Source of the DNA: JAZTZP01 sp045637525
GTDB taxonomy: Bacteria > Bacillota > Clostridia > UBA1381
Assembly (NCBI GenBank): GCA_045637525.1
Contig: JAZTZP010000078.1
Span: 1 to 64,000 of the forward strand
Direction: 5' to 3'
Length of the DNA stretch: 64,000 bases
A model generated the notes under the pieces. It was not told where the DNA came from and did not search any database. It saw only the letters and a list, made by a program, of their open reading frames with translations. Made by a program: the position numbers and the translations under genes. Positions 17,999 to 27,357 of this stretch are shown here, one piece after another; within the stretch, counting starts at the first letter, position 1, and each line of letters opens with the position of its first letter.

Positions 17999-19147
17999 AT
18001 GTATTGTAAAAACTGCGGTGTGGAATTTGAAAATGATAAGAATGAGTGCCCTGAATGCGGTACGGTAAATGTTTTTTCAGAAGAAAATGATATGAATTTT
18101 GACACGAATGTATCACGCAGAGATAAGCTTGATGAGATAAAGGTAAGACGTGAGGTTAAACGCAAAAAGGAACAGAAAAAGCGTGTGATAGGAGTTGTTA
18201 TTCTTATTGCTGCAATTATTTCATCAGCGGGCGGTGTGCTTGCATGGCTCAGTGCGAGCTTTTCGGATAATGTAGTAGTAGAAGAGCATATGCAGACTGC
18301 GGTTCCTGTGGATTCGGCTACCGAGGAGCCGACACAGACACCTGATATATTACCGAGCGAAGAGCCTACTCCTTTACCGACGGTAACGGCAGATCCGGAC
18401 GCTACTGCAGCACCGGTTGTTGACGGAGTGACTCCGACACCGAGCATGGCACCGGTTGGTACGGCAACTGTTGCTCCGGTAACTACGGCAAAGCCGGTAA
18501 GCACTAAAAAGCCGGCAACAACTTCAAAACCTGCTGCTGCATCAAAACCTGCTGTGGCATCAAAGCCTGCTGCAACTTCAAAACCGCAGACTTCATCACC
18601 TGTAACGATGGGAGATGCTATTAATAATAAGTATGTTGAACTTAGCGAGGCGTATGCGACAGAAAATTCGCCTGTTGATAAGATGTCATTTAAAATGGGC
18701 AATGAAACATACTATGCAAATGTGAATAAGGGTACGACAACCGGGCAGATAAACGGAAGATATAAGTATATAACAGCTCATGCGACATCTGAGACATTTA
18801 ACGGAAAACCGGTATATGAAATCACGTCGATGAGCGACGATAAGCCGGCGGCTTCGACGGGAACTGTTTCATATCAGGGTGAGTATGTTCTGGCAAATTC
18901 ATCATCTGAGTATGTGACGGATGCGCAGTTAGGAGGACTTTCAAAGAGTGAGCTTTCTATTGCACGTAATGAAATTTACGCACGTCACGGAAGAAAGTTT
19001 AATAGCAGCAGTTTGCAGAAGTATTTTGAAGCCAAGAGCTGGTATAAAGTGAACAACAGCTATAACTATTCTGATGACAGTGCAAATCTTACAAAGGTTG
19101 AAAAGGCTAATATACAAAAGATTTTAAAGGCTGAAGCCGCAAGATAA
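17999..19147 (+). CDS. Zinc-ribbon, membrane-anchored protein with C-terminal YARHG domain
   Basis: A 382-aa protein. Residues 3-21 form a zinc ribbon (CKNC and CPEC pairs). A basic stretch and one transmembrane helix follow (about 61-82, VIGVVILIAAIISSAGGVLA), then a Pro/Thr/Ala-rich stalk with imperfect TSKPA repeats (about 95-200), an unrecognised domain, and a YARHG domain (residues 315-380) with the hallmark ARNEIYARHGRKF. YARHG domains are extracellular and thought to act at the cell envelope. The zinc ribbon faces the cytosol if the helix is single-pass. Function unknown. Confidence 0.85.
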   Translation: MYCKNCGVEFENDKNECPECGTVNVFSEENDMNFDTNVSRRDKLDEIKVRREVKRKKEQKKRVIGVVILIAAIISSAGGVLAWLSASFSDNVVVEEHMQTAVPVDSATEEPTQTPDILPSEEPTPLPTVTADPDATAAPVVDGVTPTPSMAPVGTATVAPVTTAKPVSTKKPATTSKPAAASKPAVASKPAATSKPQTSSPVTMGDAINNKYVELSEAYATENSPVDKMSFKMGNETYYANVNKGTTTGQINGRYKYITAHATSETFNGKPVYEITSMSDDKPAASTGTVSYQGEYVLANSSSEYVTDAQLGGLSKSELSIARNEIYARHGRKFNSSSLQKYFEAKSWYKVNNSYNYSDDSANLTKVEKANIQKILKAEAAR

Positions 19148-19164
19148 AAGGAGAAAAAGTCTAA

Positions 19165-20007
19165 ATGTTTGTTAACGGAAAAACCAAGGTTTTTGCCGTA
19201 ATCGGAAAACCGGTTTCTCACAGCCTTTCGCCGGCGATGCATAATTTTATTGCAGGTGAGATGGGGCATGATATAGTTTATACGGCACTTCATGTAGAGC
19301 CGGAAAATGTTTGCCGGGCAATAGACGGGATTCGTGTTCTCGGAATTTCAGGCGTTAATGCAACTTCACCTCATAAATATTCGGCATTTGATATGGTGGA
19401 TATTGTGGATGAGGATGCGAAAAAGTATGGCTCTGTTAATACAATAGTAAATCGTGAGGGCGTGCTTTACGGGTATAGTACGGACGGACCGGGACTTAAA
19501 ATGTCTATGCACAGATGCGGAATATCTGTGAAAAACAAGAATATACTTGTTTTGGGGGCAGGAGGTGTTTCGGCTCCGGTATGTATTATGCTTGCGACGG
19601 AGGGTGCGCACACAATAACCGTAAAAAACAGAACGGTTTCACGTGTTGATGCTTTATATGATACAGTGAAAAATGCTTGCGGATATGAGATAAATAAGGA
19701 GTATCTAAAAGAGTTAAGGTATGATATAATTATAAATTGTACTTCGCTTGGTATGGAGCATAATAAAGATATGTGTCCGGTTTCGGATTTTTCGGTATTT
19801 GACGGAGCTGAAGCTGCCGTAGACCTTATATATAAGCCGGCTGAAACTGTATTTTTGCATGAGGCGGCAAAACGTGGTGTTAAGACACTTAACGGGCTGG
19901 GAATGCTTGTATATCAGGGAATAATTGCATATGAAAAGTTTATGGATTGCGTTCTTCCTGAGGATATGGGAGAAAAGGTGGAAAAATACCTGAACAGCTT
20001 GGGATAA
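19165..20007 (+). CDS. aroE: Shikimate dehydrogenase (AroE)
   Basis: A 280-aa NADP-dependent enzyme that reduces 3-dehydroshikimate to shikimate in the common aromatic pathway. The substrate loop KPVSHSLSPAMHN and the catalytic lysine in NATSPHK are present. The nucleotide fold has GAGGVSAPV, then NRTVSR, and the C-terminal NGLGMLVYQG. The length is typical. The ribosome site aaggag is 11-12 bases before the ATG. It is followed six bases later by the shikimate kinase region, the next pathway step, so the two are an operon. Confidence 0.95.
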   Translation: MFVNGKTKVFAVIGKPVSHSLSPAMHNFIAGEMGHDIVYTALHVEPENVCRAIDGIRVLGISGVNATSPHKYSAFDMVDIVDEDAKKYGSVNTIVNREGVLYGYSTDGPGLKMSMHRCGISVKNKNILVLGAGGVSAPVCIMLATEGAHTITVKNRTVSRVDALYDTVKNACGYEINKEYLKELRYDIIINCTSLGMEHNKDMCPVSDFSVFDGAEAAVDLIYKPAETVFLHEAAKRGVKTLNGLGMLVYQGIIAYEKFMDCVLPEDMGEKVEKYLNSLG

Positions 20008-20031
20008 TTATCGTTGAAAGGACAAATAATA

Positions 20032-20541
20032 TTGAAAAATATTGTAATAACAGGTTTTATGGCATCCGGGAAAACTACGGTTTCAAGGGAACTGAAAAGG
20101 CTTACGGGAATGGAGCTTGCTGATACTGATGCGTTGATTGAAGAGTCGGAGAAGAAGACTGTAAACCGTATATTTTCAGAGAACGGTGAGGCGTATTTCA
20201 GGGACAGGGAAAACGAACTTTCACATAAGCTGTCAAAAATGAGCGGAATGATAATTTCAACCGGCGGCGGATTTGTTTTAAACCCGGATAACATAAACAA
20301 TTTAAGAAAAAACGGAATTGTATTTTTTCTTGATGTTGATTTTTCGGTTATTGAGAAGCGTATTTATAAGGCATCTCAGACCAGACCGCTTATGAGAAAC
20401 AGCTCAATTGAAGAAATAAGACAGCGATATATGAAAAGACAAGAGTTTTATGATAATTGCGATTATAAAATAAAGGTTTTAAAAAATGATACTCCAGAAA
20501 GTGTATCAGAAAAGATACTTAGTATATATAATGAGGAATAA
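20032..20541 (+). CDS. aroK: Shikimate kinase (AroK)
   Basis: A 169-aa kinase phosphorylating shikimate at O3. Walker A GFMASGKTT is at residues 8-16, followed by DTDALIE (Mg/shikimate), FRDRE, the STGGGFVL loop and a lid with TRPLM. The start is inferred to be TTG at 20032, ten bases after gaaagg; this gives the usual short N-terminus. A TTG at 20014 would overlap the ribosome site. Its stop overlaps the next start codon (TAATG). Confidence 0.92.
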   Translation: MKNIVITGFMASGKTTVSRELKRLTGMELADTDALIEESEKKTVNRIFSENGEAYFRDRENELSHKLSKMSGMIISTGGGFVLNPDNINNLRKNGIVFFLDVDFSVIEKRIYKASQTRPLMRNSSIEEIRQRYMKRQEFYDNCDYKIKVLKNDTPESVSEKILSIYNEE

Positions 20542-21866
20542 TGGTAAATAAAATGGAAAATAATATATATGACATATATTTAAAAGAAAATTTTGGTATA
20601 AGTGAGAAGGTGATAAATTCAGTAAAACAGGCAGAGGATAAAATTCGTGATCAGTTTGCGGCAATTGAACGTACGGCACAGATAAATCAATGGAAGGTTT
20701 TAAAGGCGTTTTCGGATAACCGAGTGAGCGAAACTCTTTTTACGTCTACTACCGGGTATGGATATGATGATGTCGGCCGTGATACACTTGATAAGGTTTA
20801 TGCACAGGTTTTTGACGCAGAGGACGCATTGGTAAGACACAATTTTATATCGGGAACTCACACAATTTCTACTGCGCTTTTCGGAGTGCTGAGAACCGGC
20901 GATTTGCTTGTCGGGATAACGGGTAAGCCATATGATACCTTAGAAGAGGTAATAGGAATCTCGGGCGGGAGCGGAAACGGCTCTTTAAAGGATTACGGAG
21001 TGCGTTATAAGCAGGTTGACCTTTTGCCGGACGGTATGCCGGATGTGGAAAAGATAAAAGAAGTGTTAAAGACAGAGAAGGTGAAGGCTGTTGAAATACA
21101 ACGCTCAAGAGGTTATGATAACAGACCTACATACAGCGCGTATCAGATAGGAGAGTTAGTAAAGCTTGTGAAGGCTGTTTCGCCGGAAACTATATGCATA
21201 GTTGACAATTGCTACGGAGAATTTGTTGATGAAGCGGAGCCCTGCAAATACGGGGCGGATTTAATAGCAGGCTCGCTTATAAAAAATCCGGGCGGAGGAA
21301 TTGCGCCTACCGGAGGGTATATAGCCGGCAGGGCTGATTTAGTGGAACTATGTGCATACAGACTTACATCAGTGGGTATCGGAAAGGAGTGCGGTGCATC
21401 CTTAGGATTTAACAGAGGCTTGTATCAGGGCTTGTTTTTAGCTCCTCACGTTGTGAGTCAGGCGCTTAAGAGTGCTGTCCTTTGTGCAGCAGTTTTTGAG
21501 GGGCTCGGTTTTGAAGTAAGCCCGAAGCCGGGGGATGAGCGTCATGATATTATTCAGTCGGTAATACTTGAAAATGCCGGGAACCTTATTGCATTTTGCG
21601 GTGGCATTCAAAAAGGTGCACCTGTTGACTCGTTTGTGGCACCTGTACCGTGGGATATGCCGGGGTATCAGCATCAGGTTATAATGGCGGCCGGTGCTTT
21701 TGTGCAGGGCTCAAGTATTGAGCTTAGCGCTGACGGGCCGATGAAAGAACCATACATTGCATTTATGCAGGGCGGACTTACTTATGAATCGGCAAAGCTT
21801 GGAATTATGCAGGCGGCGGAAGCGATTTTAAGAAAACGCTCAGACACGAAAATTAATCACTTATAA
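20541..21866 (+). CDS. Methionine gamma-lyase family PLP enzyme (YnbB/aluminium-resistance-like)
   Basis: A 441-aa pyridoxal-phosphate enzyme of the cystathionine-lyase-like fold, in the group annotated as methionine gamma-lyase family or aluminium resistance protein. The PLP lysine lies in AGSLIKNPGGGIAP, preceded by the cofactor Asp in VDNCYGEFVDE. The length fits. Reaction not established for this group, probably C-S bond cleavage. Start uncertain between the ATG at 20541, which overlaps the aroK stop, and an ATG at 20553. Confidence 0.85.
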   Translation: MVNKMENNIYDIYLKENFGISEKVINSVKQAEDKIRDQFAAIERTAQINQWKVLKAFSDNRVSETLFTSTTGYGYDDVGRDTLDKVYAQVFDAEDALVRHNFISGTHTISTALFGVLRTGDLLVGITGKPYDTLEEVIGISGGSGNGSLKDYGVRYKQVDLLPDGMPDVEKIKEVLKTEKVKAVEIQRSRGYDNRPTYSAYQIGELVKLVKAVSPETICIVDNCYGEFVDEAEPCKYGADLIAGSLIKNPGGGIAPTGGYIAGRADLVELCAYRLTSVGIGKECGASLGFNRGLYQGLFLAPHVVSQALKSAVLCAAVFEGLGFEVSPKPGDERHDIIQSVILENAGNLIAFCGGIQKGAPVDSFVAPVPWDMPGYQHQVIMAAGAFVQGSSIELSADGPMKEPYIAFMQGGLTYESAKLGIMQAAEAILRKRSDTKINHL

Positions 21867-21927
21867 ATTGCCTGAATTCGGCAGCGATGAAAATGACTAC
21901 ATAAGGATAAGATATGGAGGTAATAAA

Positions 21928-23598
21928 GTGGCAAAAAAATCAAAATTAAGGATAATTCCTCTCGGAGGATTGAATGAAATAGGTAAAAATCTTACTGCGT
22001 TTGAGTATGGCGGTGAGATAATAATTGTAGACTGCGGAATGGCTTTCCCGGACGATGATATGCCGGGAATAGATATGGTTATTAATGATATCAGTTATCT
22101 TCAGAAAAATTCGGAAAAGGTGAAGGGTATATTTCTTACTCACGGTCATGAAGACCATATTGGCGGCTTACCGTATTTTTTGAAGGAAATAAATGTACCT
22201 GTATACGGTACACGTCTTACAATCGGACTTGTGGAGCATAAGCTTAAAGAACATAATATGCTGACTCAGGTTAAGCTTATAAGGGCAAAGTCGGGCTCTG
22301 TGATTGTGGCTTCTAAAAGCTTTACAATTGAATTTATAAGGACAAATCACTCGATAGCTGATTCTTGTGCTCTTGCAATTAAAACACCGGTCGGAACTGT
22401 TCTTCACATGGGTGACTTTAAGATAGACACAACACCTATTGTGGGTGATATGATAGATTTAGTCAGACTCGGTGAGCTTGGTAATGAGGGTGTGCTTGCG
22501 CTCATGAGCGACAGTACAAACGTTGAACGTCCGGGCTATGCTATGAGTGAGCGTAGTGTTGGTACAAAATTTGAGGAGATATTTGCTCACAACAGTGATA
22601 AGAGAATTATCGTTGCTACATTTGCATCGAATGTACACAGAGTGCAGCAGATAATTGATGCGGCTGTTAAGAATAAGCGTAAGGTTGCTGTTTCGGGAAG
22701 AAGTATGGAAAATATAGTTGAGCTTTCTATTTTGCTCGGTTATATGAAGGTGCCGGAGGGCGTTCTTATAAATCTTGATAATATAAATAAATATAAGCCC
22801 GGTCAGGTAGTTATTATTACAACAGGCAGTCAGGGTGAGCCGATGAGTGCACTTACACGAATGGCGTATTCGGATCACCGTAAGATTGAAATTACAAGAG
22901 ATGACTTAGTAATAATTTCGGCATCACCTATTCCGGGTAATGAGAAATCTGTGGCGAACGTTATAAACGAGCTGTTTAAGATAGGCGCGGGAGTTATATA
23001 TAAATCACTTATGGATATTCATGTTTCCGGGCATGCTTGTCAGGAAGAACTGAAAATGATACTTGCACTTGTAAAGCCTAAGTATTTTATTCCTGTACAC
23101 GGTGAATGCCGTCACCTTATGCTTCACGGCAAGCTTGGTGAAGAAATGGGAATGAATAAAAATAATGTGTTTATTTTAAATAACGGCTCTGTTCTTGAGA
23201 TGGATGAGACTCTGGCTAAGATAACGGGAACGGTTCCGTCCGGTAAGATTTTAGTTGACGGACTCGGTGTTGGCGATGTAGGAAATATAGTGCTTCGTGA
23301 CAGAAAGCTTCTTTCACAGGATGGTCTTATTATTGTTGTTGTGACAATAAACGGCGAGACAAGAGAGATTGTGTCAAGACCGGATGTTATAAGCCGCGGA
23401 TTTGTGTATGTGCGTGAGGCTGAGGAGCTTATCGACAACATAAGAGCGGTTGCAGAGGAAAGCATAAATATATGTATGGGAAGGCATGTTGCGGACTGGA
23501 GCACGCTTAAAAATAATCTCAGAAATTCTGTTGCAAGATATATTTATGAGACAACGAAGCGTAGTCCTATGATATTGCCGATAATAGAGGAGATATAA
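21928..23598 (+). CDS. rnj: Ribonuclease J
   Basis: A 556-aa metallo-beta-lactamase/beta-CASP ribonuclease with endo- and 5'-3' exonuclease activity central to mRNA decay and rRNA maturation in Firmicutes. Zinc ligands are in THGHEDHIGG (near residue 73) and further His/Asp positions (HMGDFKID, HVSGHA). The C-terminal domain is present. The start is GTG at 21928, seven bases after ggagg; the in-frame upstream extension lacks a ribosome site. Confidence 0.95.
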   Translation: MAKKSKLRIIPLGGLNEIGKNLTAFEYGGEIIIVDCGMAFPDDDMPGIDMVINDISYLQKNSEKVKGIFLTHGHEDHIGGLPYFLKEINVPVYGTRLTIGLVEHKLKEHNMLTQVKLIRAKSGSVIVASKSFTIEFIRTNHSIADSCALAIKTPVGTVLHMGDFKIDTTPIVGDMIDLVRLGELGNEGVLALMSDSTNVERPGYAMSERSVGTKFEEIFAHNSDKRIIVATFASNVHRVQQIIDAAVKNKRKVAVSGRSMENIVELSILLGYMKVPEGVLINLDNINKYKPGQVVIITTGSQGEPMSALTRMAYSDHRKIEITRDDLVIISASPIPGNEKSVANVINELFKIGAGVIYKSLMDIHVSGHACQEELKMILALVKPKYFIPVHGECRHLMLHGKLGEEMGMNKNNVFILNNGSVLEMDETLAKITGTVPSGKILVDGLGVGDVGNIVLRDRKLLSQDGLIIVVVTINGETREIVSRPDVISRGFVYVREAEELIDNIRAVAEESINICMGRHVADWSTLKNNLRNSVARYIYETTKRSPMILPIIEEI

Positions 23599-23601
23599 TA
23601 A

Positions 23602-23646
23602 AAGCTTCAGGGGTGTTGCATCGGCGGCACCCTTTTGAGCTTTTCG
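23602..23646 (+). terminator. Probable terminator after RNase J gene
   Basis: A composite hairpin: an inner stem ggggtgttgc/gcggcaccc (with G-U pairs) and outer aaaagct/agctttt arms. It lacks a long T-run after the outer arm. Confidence 0.55.
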
Positions 23647-23682
23647 TCAGGAAACTATTGACATCAGGAGGTTTGAATTTAT

Positions 23683-25410
23683 ATGATAAAGCTTTTAAAA
23701 TATATGAAATCATATAAAAAAGAGTTTGTGCTTGGCCCGGCTTTCAAGCTGTTTGAGGCGCTTTTAGAGCTTTTGGTACCGCTTGTTATGGCAGGCATAA
23801 TAGATTACGGTATAGGTGAGGGTAAAAACAGTTACATATACGGTATGAGTGGTCTTCTCGTTGCGATCGGAGTGATTGGACTGACGGCGGCTGTTACGGC
23901 ACAGTATTTTGCCGCAAAGGCATCGGTCGGATTTGCGGCAAAGATTCGTCATGCACTTGTTGCTCATATTGGGAAGTTATCGTACAGCGAAATTGATAAA
24001 ACAGGTACGTCAACACTTATAACAAGAATTACAAGTGATGTAAATCAGGTGCAGACGGGCGTGAATCTTACTTTGCGTCTTGTGCTTCGCTCGCCGTTTG
24101 TTGTGTTTGGGGCTATGATAATGGCGATAATTGTAAACCCCGGTGCAGGGATGATTTTTGCTGGGGTTATCGGCGTATTATGCATAGTGGTTTTCGGGTT
24201 TATGCTTGTAACGCTGCCTATGCATAAGAATGTGCAGGCAAAACTTGACAGTGTGATGTCCAAAACGCGCGAAAATTTGTCGGGGGTGCGTGTGCTTCGT
24301 GCTTTTTGCCTTGAAGAGGAAGAAGCGGAGGATTTTATAAGGCGTAACGGTATATTGGAAAAAGCACAAAAAACAGTCGGTAATATTTCTGCGGTTATGA
24401 ATCCTTTAACGTATGTTATAATAAATTTAGCGGTTGTTGTGCTTTTAAAAAAGGGCGGAGCGGATGTTAATTCGGGTGTTATAAGCACAGGTGACATGGT
24501 TGCACTGTATAACTACATGTCTCAGATTTTAGTTGAGCTTGTGAAGATGGCAATGTTTATTATAACGCTTACGAAAGCTTTTGCCTCTGCAAACCGTATA
24601 CAGGGTGTACTTGAAACGGAGATTGAAGAGCGTGAGGGTACTCCGCTTTCAGATGACGGGTTAGTTAGGGGGGCGGTTCGGTTTTATAATGTATGCCTTT
24701 CGTATGAAAACGGGGGCGGTGAAGTGCTTTCAGGTATTGATTTTGAGGCAAGGCCCGGACAGACGATAGGCATAATCGGCGGTACGGGTTCGGGAAAAAC
24801 TTCGCTTATCAATCTTATACCGGCATTTTACAAGCCGACACGTGGTACGGTTTATGTAAACGGAACAGATGTTTTAAAGGCTGACAAAGCGGATTTAAGA
24901 AAAAGAATAGGAATAGTGCCTCAAAAGGCAATGCTTTTTAAAGGAACTTTAAGGGAAAATCTTCTTTGGGGGAACGCTGATGCTACCGACGAAGAAATTC
25001 ATGAGGCGCTGTGTATTGCACAGGCGGCGGATATAACAGAGAGTAAGCCGGAAGGTCTTGACTATCAGCTTGAACAGGGCGGAAAGAATTTATCGGGCGG
25101 TCAGCGACAGAGAATTACGATTGCACGTGCCGTAGTTAAAAAACCGGAAATTTTAATTCTTGACGACAGCGCTTCTGCGCTTGATTATGTAACGGATGCA
25201 AATCTTCGCTCGGCACTCAAAAACATGGAAAATGCACCTACTACGTTTATAGTCTCGCAAAGAGCGTCTTCTGTGAGGTTTGCTGATGAGATTATAGTTC
25301 TTGATGACGGAACGATAGCAGGAAAGGGAACTCACGATTTTCTTCTTAAGAATTGTGATATTTACAGAGAAATATACGAGACACAATTTAATGAGGAGGA
25401 TGAGGTATGA
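23683..25410 (+). CDS. ABC exporter half-transporter with degenerate catalytic site
   Basis: A 575-aa fusion of a six-helix transmembrane domain (about 1-310) and an ATPase domain. Walker A is GGTGSGKTS, signature LSGGQRQR, Walker B ILILDDSASALD: the catalytic Glu is replaced by Asp, and the switch His by Gln (VSQRAS). These changes mark the degenerate-site subunit of a heterodimeric exporter; its signature completes the active site of the partner. The stop overlaps the partner's ATG by four bases. Substrate unknown: drugs, peptides or lipids. Confidence 0.92.
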   Translation: MIKLLKYMKSYKKEFVLGPAFKLFEALLELLVPLVMAGIIDYGIGEGKNSYIYGMSGLLVAIGVIGLTAAVTAQYFAAKASVGFAAKIRHALVAHIGKLSYSEIDKTGTSTLITRITSDVNQVQTGVNLTLRLVLRSPFVVFGAMIMAIIVNPGAGMIFAGVIGVLCIVVFGFMLVTLPMHKNVQAKLDSVMSKTRENLSGVRVLRAFCLEEEEAEDFIRRNGILEKAQKTVGNISAVMNPLTYVIINLAVVVLLKKGGADVNSGVISTGDMVALYNYMSQILVELVKMAMFIITLTKAFASANRIQGVLETEIEEREGTPLSDDGLVRGAVRFYNVCLSYENGGGEVLSGIDFEARPGQTIGIIGGTGSGKTSLINLIPAFYKPTRGTVYVNGTDVLKADKADLRKRIGIVPQKAMLFKGTLRENLLWGNADATDEEIHEALCIAQAADITESKPEGLDYQLEQGGKNLSGGQRQRITIARAVVKKPEILILDDSASALDYVTDANLRSALKNMENAPTTFIVSQRASSVRFADEIIVLDDGTIAGKGTHDFLLKNCDIYREIYETQFNEEDEV

Positions 25411-27131
25411 GGAAAACAGTATTAAAAAGGATAATGGCTCTTTTAAAGGGATATGTTCCGTCGGTTATCGGTTCGCTTTTTGCCGCATTGGTATCGGTTG
25501 GGCTTACGCTTATAATACCGCTTTTAGTCGGTAAGGCAATAGACTGCATGGCCGGAGCCGGAAATGTTGACTTTATAAGGATTGGTGAGATAATATCGGC
25601 TATTGTTGTGTGCGTTATTACAACAGCCGGAGCACAATGGATAATGAGTGTGCTTAATAATAAAATTGCTTACGGAATGTGTAAGGATTTAAGGGACAAG
25701 GCTTTTTTGCATATTCAGAAGCTTCCGCTTAAATATCTTGACGCACATCGGTCGGGGGAGCTGGCAAGCCGTATAATTGCTGATGCGGAACAGTTTTCGG
25801 ACGGGCTTCTGATGGGCTTTTCACAGCTTTTTACCGGGGTTATGACAATTCTCGGAACGCTTGTTTTTATGCTTATGACAGATGTACGCATTTCGCTTGT
25901 CGTTATTATTCTTACACCGCTTTCGATTTTTGTTGCAAAGTATGTATCCGGGCATACGTATGATATGTTTAAAAAGCAGTCGGAAACACGTGGCGAACAG
26001 ACGGCGTTTATAGATGAGATTATAGGCGGACAGAAGGTAATAAAGGCTTTTGGCCGTGAGGAGGAGACACTCCGGATTTTCGATGAGATTAATTTAAGAC
26101 TTGAAAAATATTCACAAAGGGCGACATTTTTCTCATCACTTGTAAATCCCACAACGAGGTTTATAAACTCTGTTGTATATGCCGGAGTGGGGCTTGCAGG
26201 TGCGCTGATTGCAACAAGCGGCGGATTGACGATAGGGGCGCTTACGAGCTTACTCAGCTATACTAATCAATATGCAAAGCCATTTAACGAAATATCCGGA
26301 GTTATAACTGAGATGCAGAATGCTTTTGCCTGTGCGACAAGAATTTTTGAGCTTTTGGATGAGGAGACGGAAAAAGAAACGGGAAATGTCTCTGTACAGG
26401 TGAAGGGAAATGTCGAAATAGATGATGTGAGCTTTTCTTATACAAAGGATAAGGAGCTTATACGAAGCTTTAATTTATCCGTAAAGCCGGGACAGAGAAT
26501 TGCGATTGTTGGGCCTACGGGCTGTGGAAAGACTACTATGATTAATCTTCTTATGCGGTTTTATGATGTTAATTCAGGAAGTATAAGCATTGACGGGGTT
26601 AATATAAAGGACTGTACACGTCATGAGCTGAGAAGTAAGTTCGGAATGGTTTTGCAGGATACATGGTTAAAGACCGGAACGATACGTGAAAATATTGCAC
26701 TTGCAAAGCCTGATGCGACTGAGGAGGAGGTTGTGGCAGCTGCAAAGGCGGCTCATGCTCATTCGTTTATAAAATATCTGAAGGATGGTTATGATACGGT
26801 AATCGGTGAAAACGGCGGAGACCTTTCACAGGGGCAAAAACAGCTTTTATGTATTGCAAGAGTGATGCTCGCACTGCCGCCTATGCTTATACTTGATGAG
26901 GCGACCTCATCTATTGATACACGTACGGAGATGAAAATTCAAAAGGCTTTTGAATATATGATGAACGGCAGAACAAGCTTTATTGTTGCACACAGATTAT
27001 CTACGATAAAGGAATGTGATATAATTCTTGTAATGAGAGACGGTGCTGTTGTTGAACAGGGAAATCATAAGGAGCTGATAAGCAAAAAGGGATTTTATTA
27101 TGAGCTTTGCCGAAGCCTTGAAAAAGTGTGA
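25407..27131 (+). CDS. ABC exporter half-transporter, catalytic partner
   Basis: A 574-aa partner of the preceding gene with the same architecture. Walker A is GPTGCGKTT, Walker B MLILDEATSSID with the proper Glu, switch His in VAHRLS, but the signature is LSQGQKQL, a variant often seen in such heterodimers. The pair resembles BmrCD/TM287-288-type exporters. The start codon overlaps the first subunit's stop (ATGA) with gaggaggatgaggt upstream. Transcription runs into the MITE-like element at 27164. Confidence 0.92.
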   Translation: MRKTVLKRIMALLKGYVPSVIGSLFAALVSVGLTLIIPLLVGKAIDCMAGAGNVDFIRIGEIISAIVVCVITTAGAQWIMSVLNNKIAYGMCKDLRDKAFLHIQKLPLKYLDAHRSGELASRIIADAEQFSDGLLMGFSQLFTGVMTILGTLVFMLMTDVRISLVVIILTPLSIFVAKYVSGHTYDMFKKQSETRGEQTAFIDEIIGGQKVIKAFGREEETLRIFDEINLRLEKYSQRATFFSSLVNPTTRFINSVVYAGVGLAGALIATSGGLTIGALTSLLSYTNQYAKPFNEISGVITEMQNAFACATRIFELLDEETEKETGNVSVQVKGNVEIDDVSFSYTKDKELIRSFNLSVKPGQRIAIVGPTGCGKTTMINLLMRFYDVNSGSISIDGVNIKDCTRHELRSKFGMVLQDTWLKTGTIRENIALAKPDATEEEVVAAAKAAHAHSFIKYLKDGYDTVIGENGGDLSQGQKQLLCIARVMLALPPMLILDEATSSIDTRTEMKIQKAFEYMMNGRTSFIVAHRLSTIKECDIILVMRDGAVVEQGNHKELISKKGFYYELCRSLEKV

Positions 27132-27163
27132 TTTTTGAGGTGTTTGCGTACAGGATTAAAAGC

Positions 27164-27323
27164 AATACTGTCAACTTAACGTTTACAGTATTGCAGTGAA
27201 ATATTTTACCTGCGGTAAAATGTGAAATTCACACTTCGCATGGGTAAAATCTGTCGCATAGCGACAGGTTCTGGCAGAAATCGCAAGCGATTTCAAATTT
27301 AAATTTTTTAAGTTGACAGTATT
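27164..27323. mobile_element. MITE-like element with 16-bp terminal inverted repeats and internal hairpins
   Basis: A 160-bp non-coding unit begins with aatactgtcaacttaa (27164-27179) and ends with its exact reverse complement (27308-27323). Inside are further perfect stem-loops: 27203-27221, 27222-27232, 27251-27267 and 27277-27294. The left end also pairs with acagtattgc at 27185-27194. No target-site duplication is obvious. It lies between two convergent genes and may act as their terminator. The small-hairpin style recalls the array at 1-205, but the sequences differ. Confidence 0.7.
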
Positions 27324-27357
27324 ATCGGTATAAAGGCATTGGATTTGAATACTTAGG

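Noticed and set aside
17929..18702. 257-codon minus-strand frame opposite the zinc-ribbon/YARHG gene
   Set aside because: Its repeats are the antisense of the TSKPA stalk; the plus-strand gene has clear domains and a start site.
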